A stretch of DNA of 64,000 nt from Planctomycetota bacterium (GCA_016872725.1 VGZC01000003.1:124001-188000), one strand, 5' to 3'; positions 35,811 to 47,580 are shown, counted from the stretch's first letter. Numbers and translations: made by a program. Notes: generated by a model from the sequence alone, not told the origin.

Positions 35811-36491
35811 TCAGGCGGTCTCCCGTTCGGAAGCATCGCCGCGCACCAGGGCGTACATCTGGTAGGCGCTCCGCATGAACGCCTTCAGCTCCTCGGGTTT
35901 CACGCGGCGTCCCTGACGGAAAAAGATCAGCCGCTTGTCCGCACCCGCCGCGCAGATGTTCTTTTCCGATTCGAGGTGGCGAACAAGCGGTTCGGTGAAG
36001 ATCCGACGCACCGGTTCCTCGTCGCCCTTGAGCACATAGAGCTTGGAGAATCCGGGATACTCGGCGAAGTTGATGTCCTTCATGCCAAAGACCGACTGGC
36101 CGACCCGGTGGTACCAGCGCTCGGGATAGAGATCGAACGGCGGGAGGTCCAGCATCGCGGAACGAAGGAAGGCGACGGTCTGATTGTGGGTCGCCTGATG
36201 CTTGCCGCTCCCTGTCGTGAACCGATAGTCGAATACGAACAACTGCTCATCATCGGTCCCACCGCGCATGACATTGGAGGCGCGGCGGGAATGCCCCTGC
36301 TGGCATAGCGGAAATGTCTCGGCGCCCGACGGAACGGCCGTCGCCGAGGATATCAATTCAAGGCCCAGCGAATCGGCGATCGCCTGGACCGCCCGCGTCC
36401 GCTTCTTTTCGGCGAAGACCGTGTAGACGATCACGACGCCGATCATGCCGATCACCACGACGATGCCGGCGAATGTAATGACGGCCTCCAT
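35811..36491 (-). CDS. membrane-anchored protein of unknown function
   Basis: 226 residues. One N-terminal membrane helix (ITFAGIVVVIGMIGVVIVYTVFA) is followed by a charged cytoplasmic domain with no family I recognise. Notable segments are LCQQGHSRRASNVMRG, the central FVFDYRFTTGSGKHQ, FDLYPERWYHRVG and a basic C-terminus (RLIFFRQGRRVKPEEL). It looks like a conserved hypothetical rather than a spurious frame, because composition and helix placement are protein-like. Confidence 0.65.
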   Translation of the reverse strand: MEAVITFAGIVVVIGMIGVVIVYTVFAEKKRTRAVQAIADSLGLELISSATAVPSGAETFPLCQQGHSRRASNVMRGGTDDEQLFVFDYRFTTGSGKHQATHNQTVAFLRSAMLDLPPFDLYPERWYHRVGQSVFGMKDINFAEYPGFSKLYVLKGDEEPVRRIFTEPLVRHLESEKNICAAGADKRLIFFRQGRRVKPEELKAFMRSAYQMYALVRGDASERETA

Positions 36492-36627
36492 AAACGCTCA
36501 AACTCCTCGATGCGAATCCGATCCATGACCAAACCCCGCCCGTCCTGACGGGGGCGATGCAGACCATCGTACGGGATTGTTGTCGAAATGCGACGGAATG
36601 GGTAGACACCAACGGCCGGAATCGGGG

Positions 36628-36672
36628 CCCGTGATCGGGAGACCCGTGATCGGGAGGCCCGTGATCGTGCGG
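36628..36672. repeat. three tandem 15-bp units
   Basis: CCCGTGATCGGGAGR occurs at 36628, 36643 and 36658 (the last diverged), immediately before the rtcB stop. Each unit contains the near-palindrome CCCGTGATCGGG. It may be a slippage product or part of the rtcB 3' end. Confidence 0.75.
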
Positions 36673-36674
36673 CG

Positions 36675-37841
36675 CTAGTCCTCGGCCTGGCTTCCGTCCC
36701 CGCACATCTTGACGACGCGGGGATCGAACCGCGCGACGATCTCGACGAGATCGGTCTGTTCGCGCATGACCTCGTCGATGTCCTTGTACACTTCGGGCAC
36801 CTCATCGGCTCCGGCCGAAAGGACGTGGATGCCTTGCGCCTCGAGTCGGCGCTGCGCGGCTTTCCACGTGAACCGGCTCCTTGCCGCCGTGCGCGACATG
36901 CACCGGCCCGCTCCGTGCGCCGCCGACTCGATGCTCGCCGGATTCCCCTTGCCTCGGACGACATAGGCGGGCGTGCCCATCGATCCGGGGATCACGCCGA
37001 GCACTCCGGCGCCGGCGGGCGTCGCGCCTTTGCGGTGGACGATCCACTCGCGGCCGCCGTGTGATTCCTTCCATGCGAAGTTGTGGTGGTTCTCGACTCG
37101 GGCGATCACGCGGGCACCCAGCCGTTTGCTCACCGTTTTGTGGATCACGTCGTGGTTGGCGGCCGCGTAGTCGCCCATTAGATTCATCGCGTCCCAGTAT
37201 TCGCGGCCGGCGTCGGAATCGAGGGCGAGCCAGGCGAGGTAGGCGAGCGGCGCGTGGCGCGCGGGCAGTCTGGCGCGCGCGATGCCGCTGTAGGTCGAGC
37301 ACACCGCCGCCCCGGTCCCTCGGCTTCCGCTGTGGCTGAGCAGGGCGACGTACCGGCCGGGTTCGAGATCGAGTCCGGGTTGGGCGGACGACAACGTCAA
37401 TGCACCGAACTCGACGAAGTGGTTTCCCGATCCGGACGTGCCGAGTTGGCGGCGCGCGAGGTCTTTCCTTTCCCGCGTCACGCGACTGACCGTCCAATCC
37501 TCGTCCATGACCGGATGGTCCTTGGGTGTTTCGTATTCGGAGCCGACGCCGAACCGCGTTCCCCGTTCGAGCGCGTCCTCATAACGGTGCCACGAATCGC
37601 GGAGCGAATCGGCGGGCATATCGAGGACCGAGAGTTTCATACGGCACGCGATATCCACGCCGACGGCGTAGGGAATCACGGCGTTCTCCAAGGCGAGCAC
37701 GCCGCCGATGGGAAGCCCGTACCCGACGTGCGCGTCGGGCATCAGCGCCGCGCCGACGGCCATCGGCACTTCGCACGCCTGCCGCATCTGGGCGTGCGCG
37801 GCCTCGTCGATCCGCGAACCCCATACTTGGTAGGTGATCAC
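36675..37841 (-). CDS. rtcB: RNA-splicing ligase RtcB
   Basis: 388-residue GTP- and manganese-dependent RNA ligase joining 2',3'-cyclic phosphate (or 3'-phosphate) and 5'-OH ends. Conserved features are ALMPDAHVGYGLPIGG, the metal-binding Cys in GVDIACRM, GTSGSGNHFVEF, LSHSGSRGTG, and NHHNFAWKE. The guanylylated His lies in SAAHGAGRCMSR. The start is GTG 37841. It follows the terpenoid-cyclase-like gene by 20 bases. No rtcA, rtcR or archease gene is adjacent. Confidence 0.92.
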   Translation of the reverse strand: MITYQVWGSRIDEAAHAQMRQACEVPMAVGAALMPDAHVGYGLPIGGVLALENAVIPYAVGVDIACRMKLSVLDMPADSLRDSWHRYEDALERGTRFGVGSEYETPKDHPVMDEDWTVSRVTRERKDLARRQLGTSGSGNHFVEFGALTLSSAQPGLDLEPGRYVALLSHSGSRGTGAAVCSTYSGIARARLPARHAPLAYLAWLALDSDAGREYWDAMNLMGDYAAANHDVIHKTVSKRLGARVIARVENHHNFAWKESHGGREWIVHRKGATPAGAGVLGVIPGSMGTPAYVVRGKGNPASIESAAHGAGRCMSRTAARSRFTWKAAQRRLEAQGIHVLSAGADEVPEVYKDIDEVMREQTDLVEIVARFDPRVVKMCGDGSQAED

Positions 37842-37861
37842 GCGGGTTCAGCCTCTTTCGG

Positions 37862-38923
37862 TCATTTCACATCGCACGCGGCGAGCGCCATGACGGCGAA
37901 CGCCGATCCGGCGTGGGAAATGAAATGGTTGCCGTCCTTGAACAAGGATCGCGTAAACCACCGGCCGCTCGCGCGCTGGTTCGCCTTGAGCCATGCGACG
38001 CCTCGTTGGATTTCGGGCGCGTCGGCCGGAACACCGGCTTGGCGCAGGACATAGACGGCGAACCCCGTGGCGTACCCGTCGCTCGACGCGACGTCCTGCG
38101 CCGCGCCGTCGGACCGTTCCCACGCGCCGAACGTCGCGAGCGCCCATCCTCCGTCCTCTTTCTGGAGCGAGCGTATTTCGTCGATCGTCGCATCACGGGC
38201 CGCGCCGTCGACGAGTTCCGGCAGATACGAACCGGCCCAGACCAGCATGGCCCGGTGGTGCACGGTCGCGGCGGGCTCCGAAACAAAGTAGGCCTTGATC
38301 CGGGCGAGTCCGGCCCGCGCCGATTCGGTCTTGGAATAATCCTCGGGCGCGGCGCCGACGGCGATCGCGGCCATCGTCGCGCCGAAGTGGTCATCGGATT
38401 CCATGGGGGGCCATTTGCACTTCAGCCAGTTGAATCCGCCGTCCCCGCGCTGCACGGTCCACATGCGATCGAGGGCCTGGCGCGTGATGGCATGGAGTTT
38501 TCCGGTGGTCGCGCGATCGTTGATCGCGAGCGCGGCCGCCGTCATGACGACTTCGGCGTCCCAACGCGGCCCCGATTCGGCCCAACGCCCGGTCACCAGC
38601 TTTTCCAGCTCCGCGCGGACCTCGCGGTGCGCCGTATTCTCGGCGGATACGGCCGGCCTCGCCATCAGATAGGCGTAGTTCGTATGGCATGTGAAGCACT
38701 TGCGGCTCGCCGTCCACTCGAGCGACGCCTGGTCGAGGAACGCCACGGCCTTGTCGAGCGAGAAGCGGTCGGCCCTCGGTTCGTCCACCGCGTTCGGCGC
38801 CGGGCGCGTCGCCGTGGCCAGGGTGAGGTCCTCGCCTTGAACGTCCCGAATCGGGCCCGATGTTCCGACCCACACGCCGAAACACGCAATGCACGCCGCC
38901 GCGCGTCGATGGACCGCCTTCAT
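37862..38923 (-). CDS. secreted terpenoid-cyclase-like repeat protein with CxxCH
   Basis: 353 residues with a signal peptide. Helical repeats carry QxxDGGxxW-type motifs (TVQRGDGGFNW; SLQKEDGGWALATFG) and end in FTRSLFKDGNHFISHAGSAF, like the alpha/alpha-barrel of squalene-hopene cyclases. Near the N-terminus ASRKCFTCH (Cys76, Cys79, His80) is a CxxCH heme-attachment motif. The cyclase catalytic DXDD is not visible, so this is more likely a secreted binding protein with a mono-heme site. Start is well supported by AAGGAT upstream. Confidence 0.78.
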   Translation of the reverse strand: MKAVHRRAAACIACFGVWVGTSGPIRDVQGEDLTLATATRPAPNAVDEPRADRFSLDKAVAFLDQASLEWTASRKCFTCHTNYAYLMARPAVSAENTAHREVRAELEKLVTGRWAESGPRWDAEVVMTAAALAINDRATTGKLHAITRQALDRMWTVQRGDGGFNWLKCKWPPMESDDHFGATMAAIAVGAAPEDYSKTESARAGLARIKAYFVSEPAATVHHRAMLVWAGSYLPELVDGAARDATIDEIRSLQKEDGGWALATFGAWERSDGAAQDVASSDGYATGFAVYVLRQAGVPADAPEIQRGVAWLKANQRASGRWFTRSLFKDGNHFISHAGSAFAVMALAACDVK

Positions 38924-38940
38924 TGGATCATCCTTTCACG

Positions 38941-40062
38941 TCACGCCCGCGATTCGCACACCAAATGCCGCTGAATGAAATCCTCGTTGAGGTCCACGCC
39001 GAGTCCGGGCCGGTCGGGAACTTGGATCCAACCGTTCTCGGCTTGGACTTTTTGCAGGGTCAATTCGTGGCGGAGCGGCGAGTCCTCGACGCAATCCTCG
39101 AAAAGGAACGTGTCGCGGCAGGTCGATAGCCAGTGGAGACTCGCCGCCACGGTGACGGGGCTCGTATAGCAATGGTTGCAAAGGCGCGCGCCGACTTCCT
39201 CGACCCGGTCGCGGATATACGCCGCGTCGGTGAATCCGCACCGGGCGAGATCGACCTGATAGACGTCGAGCGCGTGGCGGTCGATGAGCGCGCGGAACGA
39301 CTCGCGTCCGCATTCCCCCTCGCCGGCCGCGATTGGAACGGGTGAACGATCGCGCAGCCATTCGTATCCCGCCACATCCGCCTGCCTCAGCGGTTCCTCG
39401 AGCCAGCCGGGTTCGTATTCCGCGAAGAGTTTGGCGCGGCGCAGCGCCGTTCTCGCGTCCCAGACGCACCCCGCGTCGATCAGCAATGTGGCGTCGCCGA
39501 GCCCATCGCGGGCGCCGCGGACCAGATCGAGATCGACCGCCTCGCTGGGGCCCATCGGCTCCCATCCGAATTTGACGGCCGTGTATCCGGCCTCGATCCA
39601 GCGACGCCCGATGTCGCGCGTTTCGGCCCCGTCACGACCAAACAGGATGGACGCGTACGCGCGGATCCGTTCGTGCCGCCGGCCTCCGAGCAGCCGATGG
39701 ATCGGCTGCTGAAAATATTTGCCTTTCAAGTCCCAGAGCGCCATATCGACGGCGGCCATCGCCGTCATCGTGACACCCGTGCGCCCCAGGTACATGGTGC
39801 GCCGGTACATCTTCTGCCGCAGGCGATCGTGTTCGAGCGGATCCTCGCCGATGAGCAGCGGGCGCAGTCCACACGCGACCAGATGGCTGAACGGGGCGTC
39901 GACGATCGCTTTGACCACCTCGGGCGACGAGTCCGCCTCGCCGATCCCCTCGATTCCCTCATCGGTCCGGATTCGGACCAACACCGAATCCTGGCTCGAC
40001 GCGGTCTTCTCCGTCACGTTGGGAATCCGGAGGACTTGGCACACGATTTCGGTGATCTTCAT
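38941..40062 (-). CDS. enolase-superfamily enzyme (mandelate racemase-like)
   Basis: 373-residue cytoplasmic enzyme with the N-terminal capping domain and TIM barrel of the muconate-lactonising/mandelate-racemase branch. Metal ligands can be read as Asp in LLIDAGCVW, Glu in WLEEPL and Glu in IAAGEGECG. The Lys in AVKFGWEP is at the first catalytic position and a His in LCNHCYTSPVT at the far side. It probably dehydrates or epimerises a sugar acid. Its ATG overlaps the stop of the ceramidase-like gene (ATGA), and it is 17 bases from the next gene. Confidence 0.85.
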   Translation of the reverse strand: MKITEIVCQVLRIPNVTEKTASSQDSVLVRIRTDEGIEGIGEADSSPEVVKAIVDAPFSHLVACGLRPLLIGEDPLEHDRLRQKMYRRTMYLGRTGVTMTAMAAVDMALWDLKGKYFQQPIHRLLGGRRHERIRAYASILFGRDGAETRDIGRRWIEAGYTAVKFGWEPMGPSEAVDLDLVRGARDGLGDATLLIDAGCVWDARTALRRAKLFAEYEPGWLEEPLRQADVAGYEWLRDRSPVPIAAGEGECGRESFRALIDRHALDVYQVDLARCGFTDAAYIRDRVEEVGARLCNHCYTSPVTVAASLHWLSTCRDTFLFEDCVEDSPLRHELTLQKVQAENGWIQVPDRPGLGVDLNEDFIQRHLVCESRA

Positions 40063-41630
40063 GGAGCGTTTCCCTCGGTGGCGGCGTCCCGCAACAACTT
40101 CAATGCGGCTTCGACCAGCATCTCGCCGCTGCCCGGCGCGGTGGCCGAATTCAGGACCTCGTAGCTTCCGCCCGCGTACGCCGCGCGGGTCGGAACGTAG
40201 ATCGTCTCAACACAATTGGACAACTCGATCACGATCGTGGTTCGGAACGGAGACGCGCGTTTGATCGCCAGGCCGAGTTCGACGAAGATCTCCCCGGGCA
40301 AACCGACGATCGCTAGGTCCGAACCGAGGCAGAGGGTCTGAACCTCGACGGGCAGATGATCGCCGACCCCCGCCCATTTGCGGCAGAGCCCCCAATTGAT
40401 GAACGCGGTCGGATCGGCGGAAGGCCGCTCGTTTCTCAGTTGTTCGAGCATCACGGCCTTGTACGCGGCGACTTGTTCGAAGAAGTCGACCTTCGCCCCG
40501 TCCTTCGCGCTCAGGAGCAGAGGGCGCGCGGCGGCCAATTGCGAGTCGGTGACCTCTTGCAGGGGCAGCGGCACCACGGCGCGGCCGACGTTCAATCGGG
40601 GCGAGGCGATCGGTTGGGACCGACCGACCGCTTCGGTGACGGTTCGGCCGAGCGACGTGCCGATATGCTCCGTCGAGTTCCGATCGGCGCGCGTCGGATC
40701 GGAGTGGTTGATGTCGCCGCAGCATCCGGTTCCGAAAACGGAAACGACGTCGTCGCCAAGCGCGCTCCGCACGGCGCGTTCGATCGGATACGGGTAGTCC
40801 GCGCTCCACATCGTCCCGCCCACCGTATCGAGGTGCAGCGCGAAGTTCACGAGCGCGCCGATCGGCCGTCCGTCGGATGCGCGGCGCGCGACGAGCACGG
40901 CGAGCTCGGGATCGATCGGGCCGGCCGGGCGGACGACGTCGGGATTGTCGAGCCGCTGCCAGGTGCGGACGCTTCCGTCCCGCATGACAAACCGCCGATT
41001 GAACGAAACAGGGTCCTGTTGGATGGCCGTCGCCGATTCGAGCGTGACGGGCGCCGTCTGGTCATTCGCGGCTCGGATCGCGTCGACGATGGAGGCGATC
41101 AGGGACCGGGAATACGCGCCGTCGCCTTGCGAAACTCCGGCGCGGTCGGCCGTGTGCGCGAACAGATCGCGCCCGTAGTCGGGCGCGGTGTGCGAGTGGG
41201 TCGCGGAGACGGTGATCTGTTCCCAGGGGATGCCCGTCGCGCGCGAGGCGTCCTCGCGCACGGCCGACGAAAGGTCGATCGAGATGCCGGTCAGGTCGCA
41301 GACGACCCACGCCGCCCGCGTTTCCCCCTGGTGAAACACGATCGCCTTCGCCTTGAGCGGATCGTGGGTCCCGGTCGCCCTTCGTTCATGGTAGTATCCG
41401 GCCACCGGAAAACCCTCGGGCGGCGTGATGTCCCGTTCGGCGAATCCCACACGCAGCGCCTCGGGTTCGCCGCCCCCGCCCTCACTCCGCGCGAAACACG
41501 CCGCGCCGGCCGATCCCAACCCGAGAGCGGCCGCGATGGCGATCGCGGACGCCCACCGGCCCCATCGCGTCACCGACGCGCGACGGACGGCCGCTGAAAC
41601 CGATTTTGTGCTCACGTTGATCCGTGCCAT
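40059..41630 (-). CDS. exported neutral/alkaline ceramidase-like hydrolase
   Basis: 523 residues. An N-terminal hydrophobic segment (ASAIAIAAALGLGSAGAACFA) indicates export. The fold matches the neutral ceramidase N-terminal zinc-hydrolase domain: VGFAERDITPPEGFPVAGY, ISIDLSS, and the zinc motif VSATHSHTAPDYG, then LVNFALHLDTVGG and VFGTGCCGDINH. The ceramidase C-terminal Ig-like domain is absent, so the substrate may be another amide or ester. GAGGAG lies upstream of ATG 41630. It is the first gene of a four-gene minus-strand run ending in rtcB. Confidence 0.85.
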   Translation of the reverse strand: MARINVSTKSVSAAVRRASVTRWGRWASAIAIAAALGLGSAGAACFARSEGGGGEPEALRVGFAERDITPPEGFPVAGYYHERRATGTHDPLKAKAIVFHQGETRAAWVVCDLTGISIDLSSAVREDASRATGIPWEQITVSATHSHTAPDYGRDLFAHTADRAGVSQGDGAYSRSLIASIVDAIRAANDQTAPVTLESATAIQQDPVSFNRRFVMRDGSVRTWQRLDNPDVVRPAGPIDPELAVLVARRASDGRPIGALVNFALHLDTVGGTMWSADYPYPIERAVRSALGDDVVSVFGTGCCGDINHSDPTRADRNSTEHIGTSLGRTVTEAVGRSQPIASPRLNVGRAVVPLPLQEVTDSQLAAARPLLLSAKDGAKVDFFEQVAAYKAVMLEQLRNERPSADPTAFINWGLCRKWAGVGDHLPVEVQTLCLGSDLAIVGLPGEIFVELGLAIKRASPFRTTIVIELSNCVETIYVPTRAAYAGGSYEVLNSATAPGSGEMLVEAALKLLRDAATEGNAP

Positions 41631-41739
41631 GTCGCCGCTCCTCGATCGATTGGCGGCAGTCTACGCCGCGCCGGGCCGGCTCGCAACATGCCCGTTCGCC
41701 GGCGCCCTTCGGCCGTTTGCGGATCGCGGTGACGGAACG

Positions 41740-41760
41740 AAACGACCGGGAGGGTCGTTT
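41740..41760 (-). terminator. hairpin terminator downstream of rnhA
   Basis: AAACGACC (41740-41747) and GGTCGTTT (41753-41760) form an 8-bp stem with a 5-base loop, 25 bases past the rnhA stop on the minus strand. On that strand it is followed by CGTTCC rather than a long T-run; on the plus strand it ends in TTTT. It may work in both directions. Confidence 0.55.
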
Positions 41761-41784
41761 TGCGTGGGACGAGGCGTCGGTCGG

Positions 41785-42255
41785 TCACTTGCGGATCGCG
41801 GCGACGGCGAGCGCGTCGCATCGTTCGTTCTCGGCATGGCCGCTGTGGCCCGCGACGCGCGTATAGGTGAGCGGGTGGACTTGGAGGAGTTCATCGAGTC
41901 GTTGCCAGAGGTCGGCGTTCTTGACGGGATGGAGACCGCCGCGGTCCCGCCGTTTCCACCCGTTGCGTTTCCAGGTCGGCATCCATTCGGTGAGCCCCTT
42001 GCCGACGTAGGCGCTGTCGGTGAACAGTTCGACGCGGCAGGCGCGTTTGAGCGCTTCGAGTCCGCGTACGACGGCCGTCAGCTCCATGCGGTTGTTCGTC
42101 GTGTGCCCCTCGCCGCCGCTGGCCTCGGCCTCCGCGCCGGTCTTCCGATGGCGCAGGATGTAGGCCCAACCACCCGGCCCAGGGTTGCCGCTGCACGCTC
42201 CGTCCGTGTACAGCTCGACCTGCGCCGGGAGATTCGCCGCACGCGGCTCGGCCAT
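41785..42255 (-). CDS. rnhA: ribonuclease HI
   Basis: 156-residue enzyme that cuts RNA in RNA-DNA hybrids (R-loops, primers). All DEDD carboxylates are visible: Asp in [14 protein letters not shown], Glu in [10 protein letters not shown], Asp in [11 protein letters not shown], and Asp in NERCDALA. The handle region [15 protein letters not shown] is present. AAGGAAG seven bases upstream selects ATG 42255; ATG 42282 would add nine residues. Confidence 0.95.
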   Translation of the reverse strand: MAEPRAANLPAQVELYTDGACSGNPGPGGWAYILRHRKTGAEAEASGGEGHTTNNRMELTAVVRGLEALKRACRVELFTDSAYVGKGLTEWMPTWKRNGWKRRDRGGLHPVKNADLWQRLDELLQVHPLTYTRVAGHSGHAENERCDALAVAAIRK

Positions 42256-42371
42256 CGTGTGCTTCCTTTCACTCGAACCCATCGTCCGTCTTCCTTACAC
42301 GCGCATTCGGGCGCTCCCTCCCTCGGGGGCATCCGCGCCGTCGACTTACGGCTCCCGTCGAGGAACGCAAC

Positions 42372-44309
42372 CTAGAATCCGACGCCCGTGGCGTGCCGTC
42401 TCGCGGACGACTCCGACGCCGTCGGGCTCGGCAACAAGGGGCATTCATCGAGCGACCAGGGAAGGCGCACGCGGAACGTGCTTCCTTTGCCGAGTTCGCT
42501 TTCGAAATCGATCTCGCCGCGCAGCAGCTTGCACAATTCGCGGACTATGGAAAGCCCCAGGCCGGTGCCCGAGTACTCGCGCGTGAGCGAATCCTCGCCC
42601 GCGACCATGCGGCTTTGGCGGAATTTCTCGAAAACAATCTCGCGGTCCTCCTCGGCGATCCCGACGCCCGTGTCGGCGACGGTGAGCAGGAATCGGCCGC
42701 TCGCCTCGCGTTCGCCGCGCACCGTGATGCGGCCTCCTTCGGGCGTGAACTTGATCGCGTTCGACAAGAGGTTCGTGAGGATCTGCTGGACCTTACCTTG
42801 GTCCTGGAAGAGGTGGGGGAGGTTCTCCTCGATCTGAACCGACAGATCGATGTTCTTGCCCTCGGTGAGCGCCCGGACCATTTCGCACTGCGTTTGGATC
42901 ACTCCGTCGACCGGGAACTCGGTCGGCCGCACCTCCATCTTGCCCGCCTCGATCTTCGCGACGTCGAGGATGTCGTTGATCATGTCGAGCAGCGACCGGC
43001 CGGCCTTCCGGATGTTCTGCGCGTAGCGGCGCTGTTTGTCGGTGAGCGAATCGATGCCTTGAAGGACCTCGGAGAAACCGATGATGCTGTTGAGCGGCGT
43101 GCGCAGTTCGTGGCTCATGTTCGCGAGGAACTCGCTCTTGACCCGGTTCGTTTCATACAGACGCATGTTGAGTTGGGCGAGTTCGTCGACCTTGGCGTCG
43201 AGGTCCTTGTTGACGGCTCGAAGGTCGGCCTGGGATTCCGTGAATTGGCGGAGCATGCGGTTGAACGACGCCGCGAGGTCCTCGAATTCGTCGTTCGTGT
43301 GGATCTCGGCGCGCAGATCGAGATTGCCGCGACTGATCGCGTCGCTGACGTCGCGGAGATGCTTGAGCGGCGAGACGACGACATAGCGCACGATAACATA
43401 CAGCGCGACCATCGCGACGAAGAACGTGATGATCCCCGCCGCGATCAGCACGGCGCGGATCCAGTTCACCTCCCCCCTCGAAACGCCGTGGTCGAGGACG
43501 ATGCGGACCACCCGGAACGGTTCGTACCGGTCCGACAACTGCGCGTCCTCGGCGGATGCCGGCATCGTGCCCCGCAACGAGCCGTGGCACGTGTTGCACG
43601 ATTCGTGGTAGATCACCGGTTGAAAGAAATGGTATTGCTCGGCGCCGTTCGGACCCGTCGCCACGATGCGTTCGCGGAAAAGGCGTTGATCGTCTTCCGG
43701 AGGCCGGAACGTGTCCGGGTCGAGGATCGGGACGGGTTCCTCCAAGAGCCCCGTTCGGGCGGGTGACGCGTCTTCGTTCGCGACTCCGTGGCCGGCGACG
43801 GGCGTCGCGGCCGGCGGTGGCGATTCGTTCGGCGCGGGCGAAGGCGCCGCGGCGTCCGGCGTTTCGGGAGAATCCGCGCCGCGTGCCGGCGCGCGGCTCC
43901 GCGCGCGGAGTTCGTCGAGCAATTCGCGCATGACGTCGCGTTCCCATGCCGTCTGGGGCTCGCGGACGTCGAGCTTGACGTTGCCGTCGAATCCGAGCAC
44001 TTCGGCGCGGTACGTTTCGCGTTCGAGGCCGCGGATGATGTCCTCGACGACCGCCTTCTGCTCCTCGTTGCCGCTCGCCCATGCGATGAAATGCAACTTG
44101 AGCATCGTCATCACGGCGAACGCGCGGCCTCGCTGCTGCTTGTTGACCCGTTCCTGCTGCAGCGTGGAATGGACGAGCTTCTCGGCGATCTGGTCGACCC
44201 AGATGTAGGCTCCGGCGATCAGCAGGAGCAGGCAGGTTCCGAACAGAAACCGGCACTTTCGCTCCAGGCTTGTTTCGCCCAGCACCCGTTTCAGCGACTG
44301 ATACGCCAT
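42372..44309 (-). CDS. membrane histidine kinase with periplasmic CxxCH sensor
   Basis: 645 residues. Domain order: TM1 (FLFGTCLLLLIAGAYI), a long periplasmic region with Pro/Ala-rich insert, the heme motif ESCNTCHGSL (Cys238, Cys241, His242) as in DUF3365/Tll0287-like sensors, TM2 (VLIAAGIITFFVAMVAL), HAMP, HisKA with NMSHELRTPLNSI, and HATPase_c with NLLSNAIKFTPEGG, DTGVGIAEED and GTGLGLSIVRELC. It likely senses redox state or small gases through a c-type heme. No response regulator is adjacent. The start gives MAYQSLKR. Confidence 0.88.
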   Translation of the reverse strand: MAYQSLKRVLGETSLERKCRFLFGTCLLLLIAGAYIWVDQIAEKLVHSTLQQERVNKQQRGRAFAVMTMLKLHFIAWASGNEEQKAVVEDIIRGLERETYRAEVLGFDGNVKLDVREPQTAWERDVMRELLDELRARSRAPARGADSPETPDAAAPSPAPNESPPPAATPVAGHGVANEDASPARTGLLEEPVPILDPDTFRPPEDDQRLFRERIVATGPNGAEQYHFFQPVIYHESCNTCHGSLRGTMPASAEDAQLSDRYEPFRVVRIVLDHGVSRGEVNWIRAVLIAAGIITFFVAMVALYVIVRYVVVSPLKHLRDVSDAISRGNLDLRAEIHTNDEFEDLAASFNRMLRQFTESQADLRAVNKDLDAKVDELAQLNMRLYETNRVKSEFLANMSHELRTPLNSIIGFSEVLQGIDSLTDKQRRYAQNIRKAGRSLLDMINDILDVAKIEAGKMEVRPTEFPVDGVIQTQCEMVRALTEGKNIDLSVQIEENLPHLFQDQGKVQQILTNLLSNAIKFTPEGGRITVRGEREASGRFLLTVADTGVGIAEEDREIVFEKFRQSRMVAGEDSLTREYSGTGLGLSIVRELCKLLRGEIDFESELGKGSTFRVRLPWSLDECPLLPSPTASESSARRHATGVGF

Positions 44310-44410
44310 GGCGTTCCAAGAACCGCGGGGTCGTCGAACAACTCGGCCGCATTCTAGGCCGATTCGCGGACGCGAGCCAGTGGAACGGGTCCGAGAACGC
44401 CGCGCGGCGG

Positions 44411-46690
<2,280 letters not shown>

Positions 46691-46857
46691 CGACACCACT
46701 CCGCTTGCCCGCCGCGCCGCCTCGCCGCGGGGCGGGGTCCCTGTTTCGTCCTTGGAATCCCCGTTACCATAACAGTCGAACTCCCGGCGGCGGAACCCCC
46801 GCGCGGGGATCGACGACCGACCGACGGCATTCGCGCTCCCGACACGACGATTCAAAC

Positions 46858-47580
46858 ATGACTTCGCTGCGCATCGGTATCCTCGGCGGATCCTTTGATC
46901 CCGTTCATTGCGGACATTTGCTGCTCGCCGAGTCGTGCCGGGAGGCGTGCGGCCTCGATCAGGTCTGGTTCATGCCGGCCGCGACGCCTCCCCACAAGCG
47001 GCGCCTCACCCTTGCTCCCGCGCACCACCGCATCGCCATGCTCCGTCTCGCGACGGCCGATCATGAGGCCTTTCAGGTCACCGATCTGGAATGCGTGCGG
47101 GGAGGAGTGAGTTATACCGTGGACTCGCTGACGGCCCTTCGGGCGATGGGGCCCGGCGATCGGCTCCACCTCCTCATCGGAGCCGACACATTGCTCGACC
47201 TGCCGAACTGGAAGGAACCCGAACATATCTGCGCATTGGCGGGACTCGTCGTGGTGGCGAGGCGAGGCCACCAACCCGACTGGGAACCCCTCCGACGTCG
47301 GATCGGCGCGGAACGGTTCGGCCACGTCGATGCGCGGCTGGTCGAAATGCCCGAAATCGGGATCAGCGGCACGGCCATTCGAGCGGCCGTGCGCGCGGGT
47401 CGTTCGATTCGCTATCAAACGCCCGGCGAGGTCGAGGCCTACATTCGGGAGCACGGACTCTATGGTGAACCCGAGCTCGTCGGATCCGATGGACCGTCCG
47501 TTCTCGATTCCCGTCCTGATGGGGCGCCCGAGTCGACTGCGAAAAATGGGCAATTACGCGGCGCGCCGGCAACCGATTAG
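46858..47580 (+). CDS. nadD: nicotinate-nucleotide adenylyltransferase
   Basis: 240-residue NMN adenylyltransferase-family enzyme of NAD biosynthesis that couples nicotinate mononucleotide to ATP. The GILGGSFDPVHCGHLLLA loop carries the nucleotide-binding (H/T)xGH, and EIGISGTAIRAAVRAG is the C-terminal ISSTxIR-like motif. The C-terminal 30 residues are a non-conserved tail. ATG 46858 is chosen because family homology begins there. It is divergent from priA. Confidence 0.93.
   Translation: MTSLRIGILGGSFDPVHCGHLLLAESCREACGLDQVWFMPAATPPHKRRLTLAPAHHRIAMLRLATADHEAFQVTDLECVRGGVSYTVDSLTALRAMGPGDRLHLLIGADTLLDLPNWKEPEHICALAGLVVVARRGHQPDWEPLRRRIGAERFGHVDARLVEMPEIGISGTAIRAAVRAGRSIRYQTPGEVEAYIREHGLYGEPELVGSDGPSVLDSRPDGAPESTAKNGQLRGAPATD

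Noticed and set aside
35423-35836. Minus-strand frame starting MLPNGRPP as an intact gene
   Set aside because: Its codons are a different frame from the SelO-like peptides, which are the conserved reading in this stretch.
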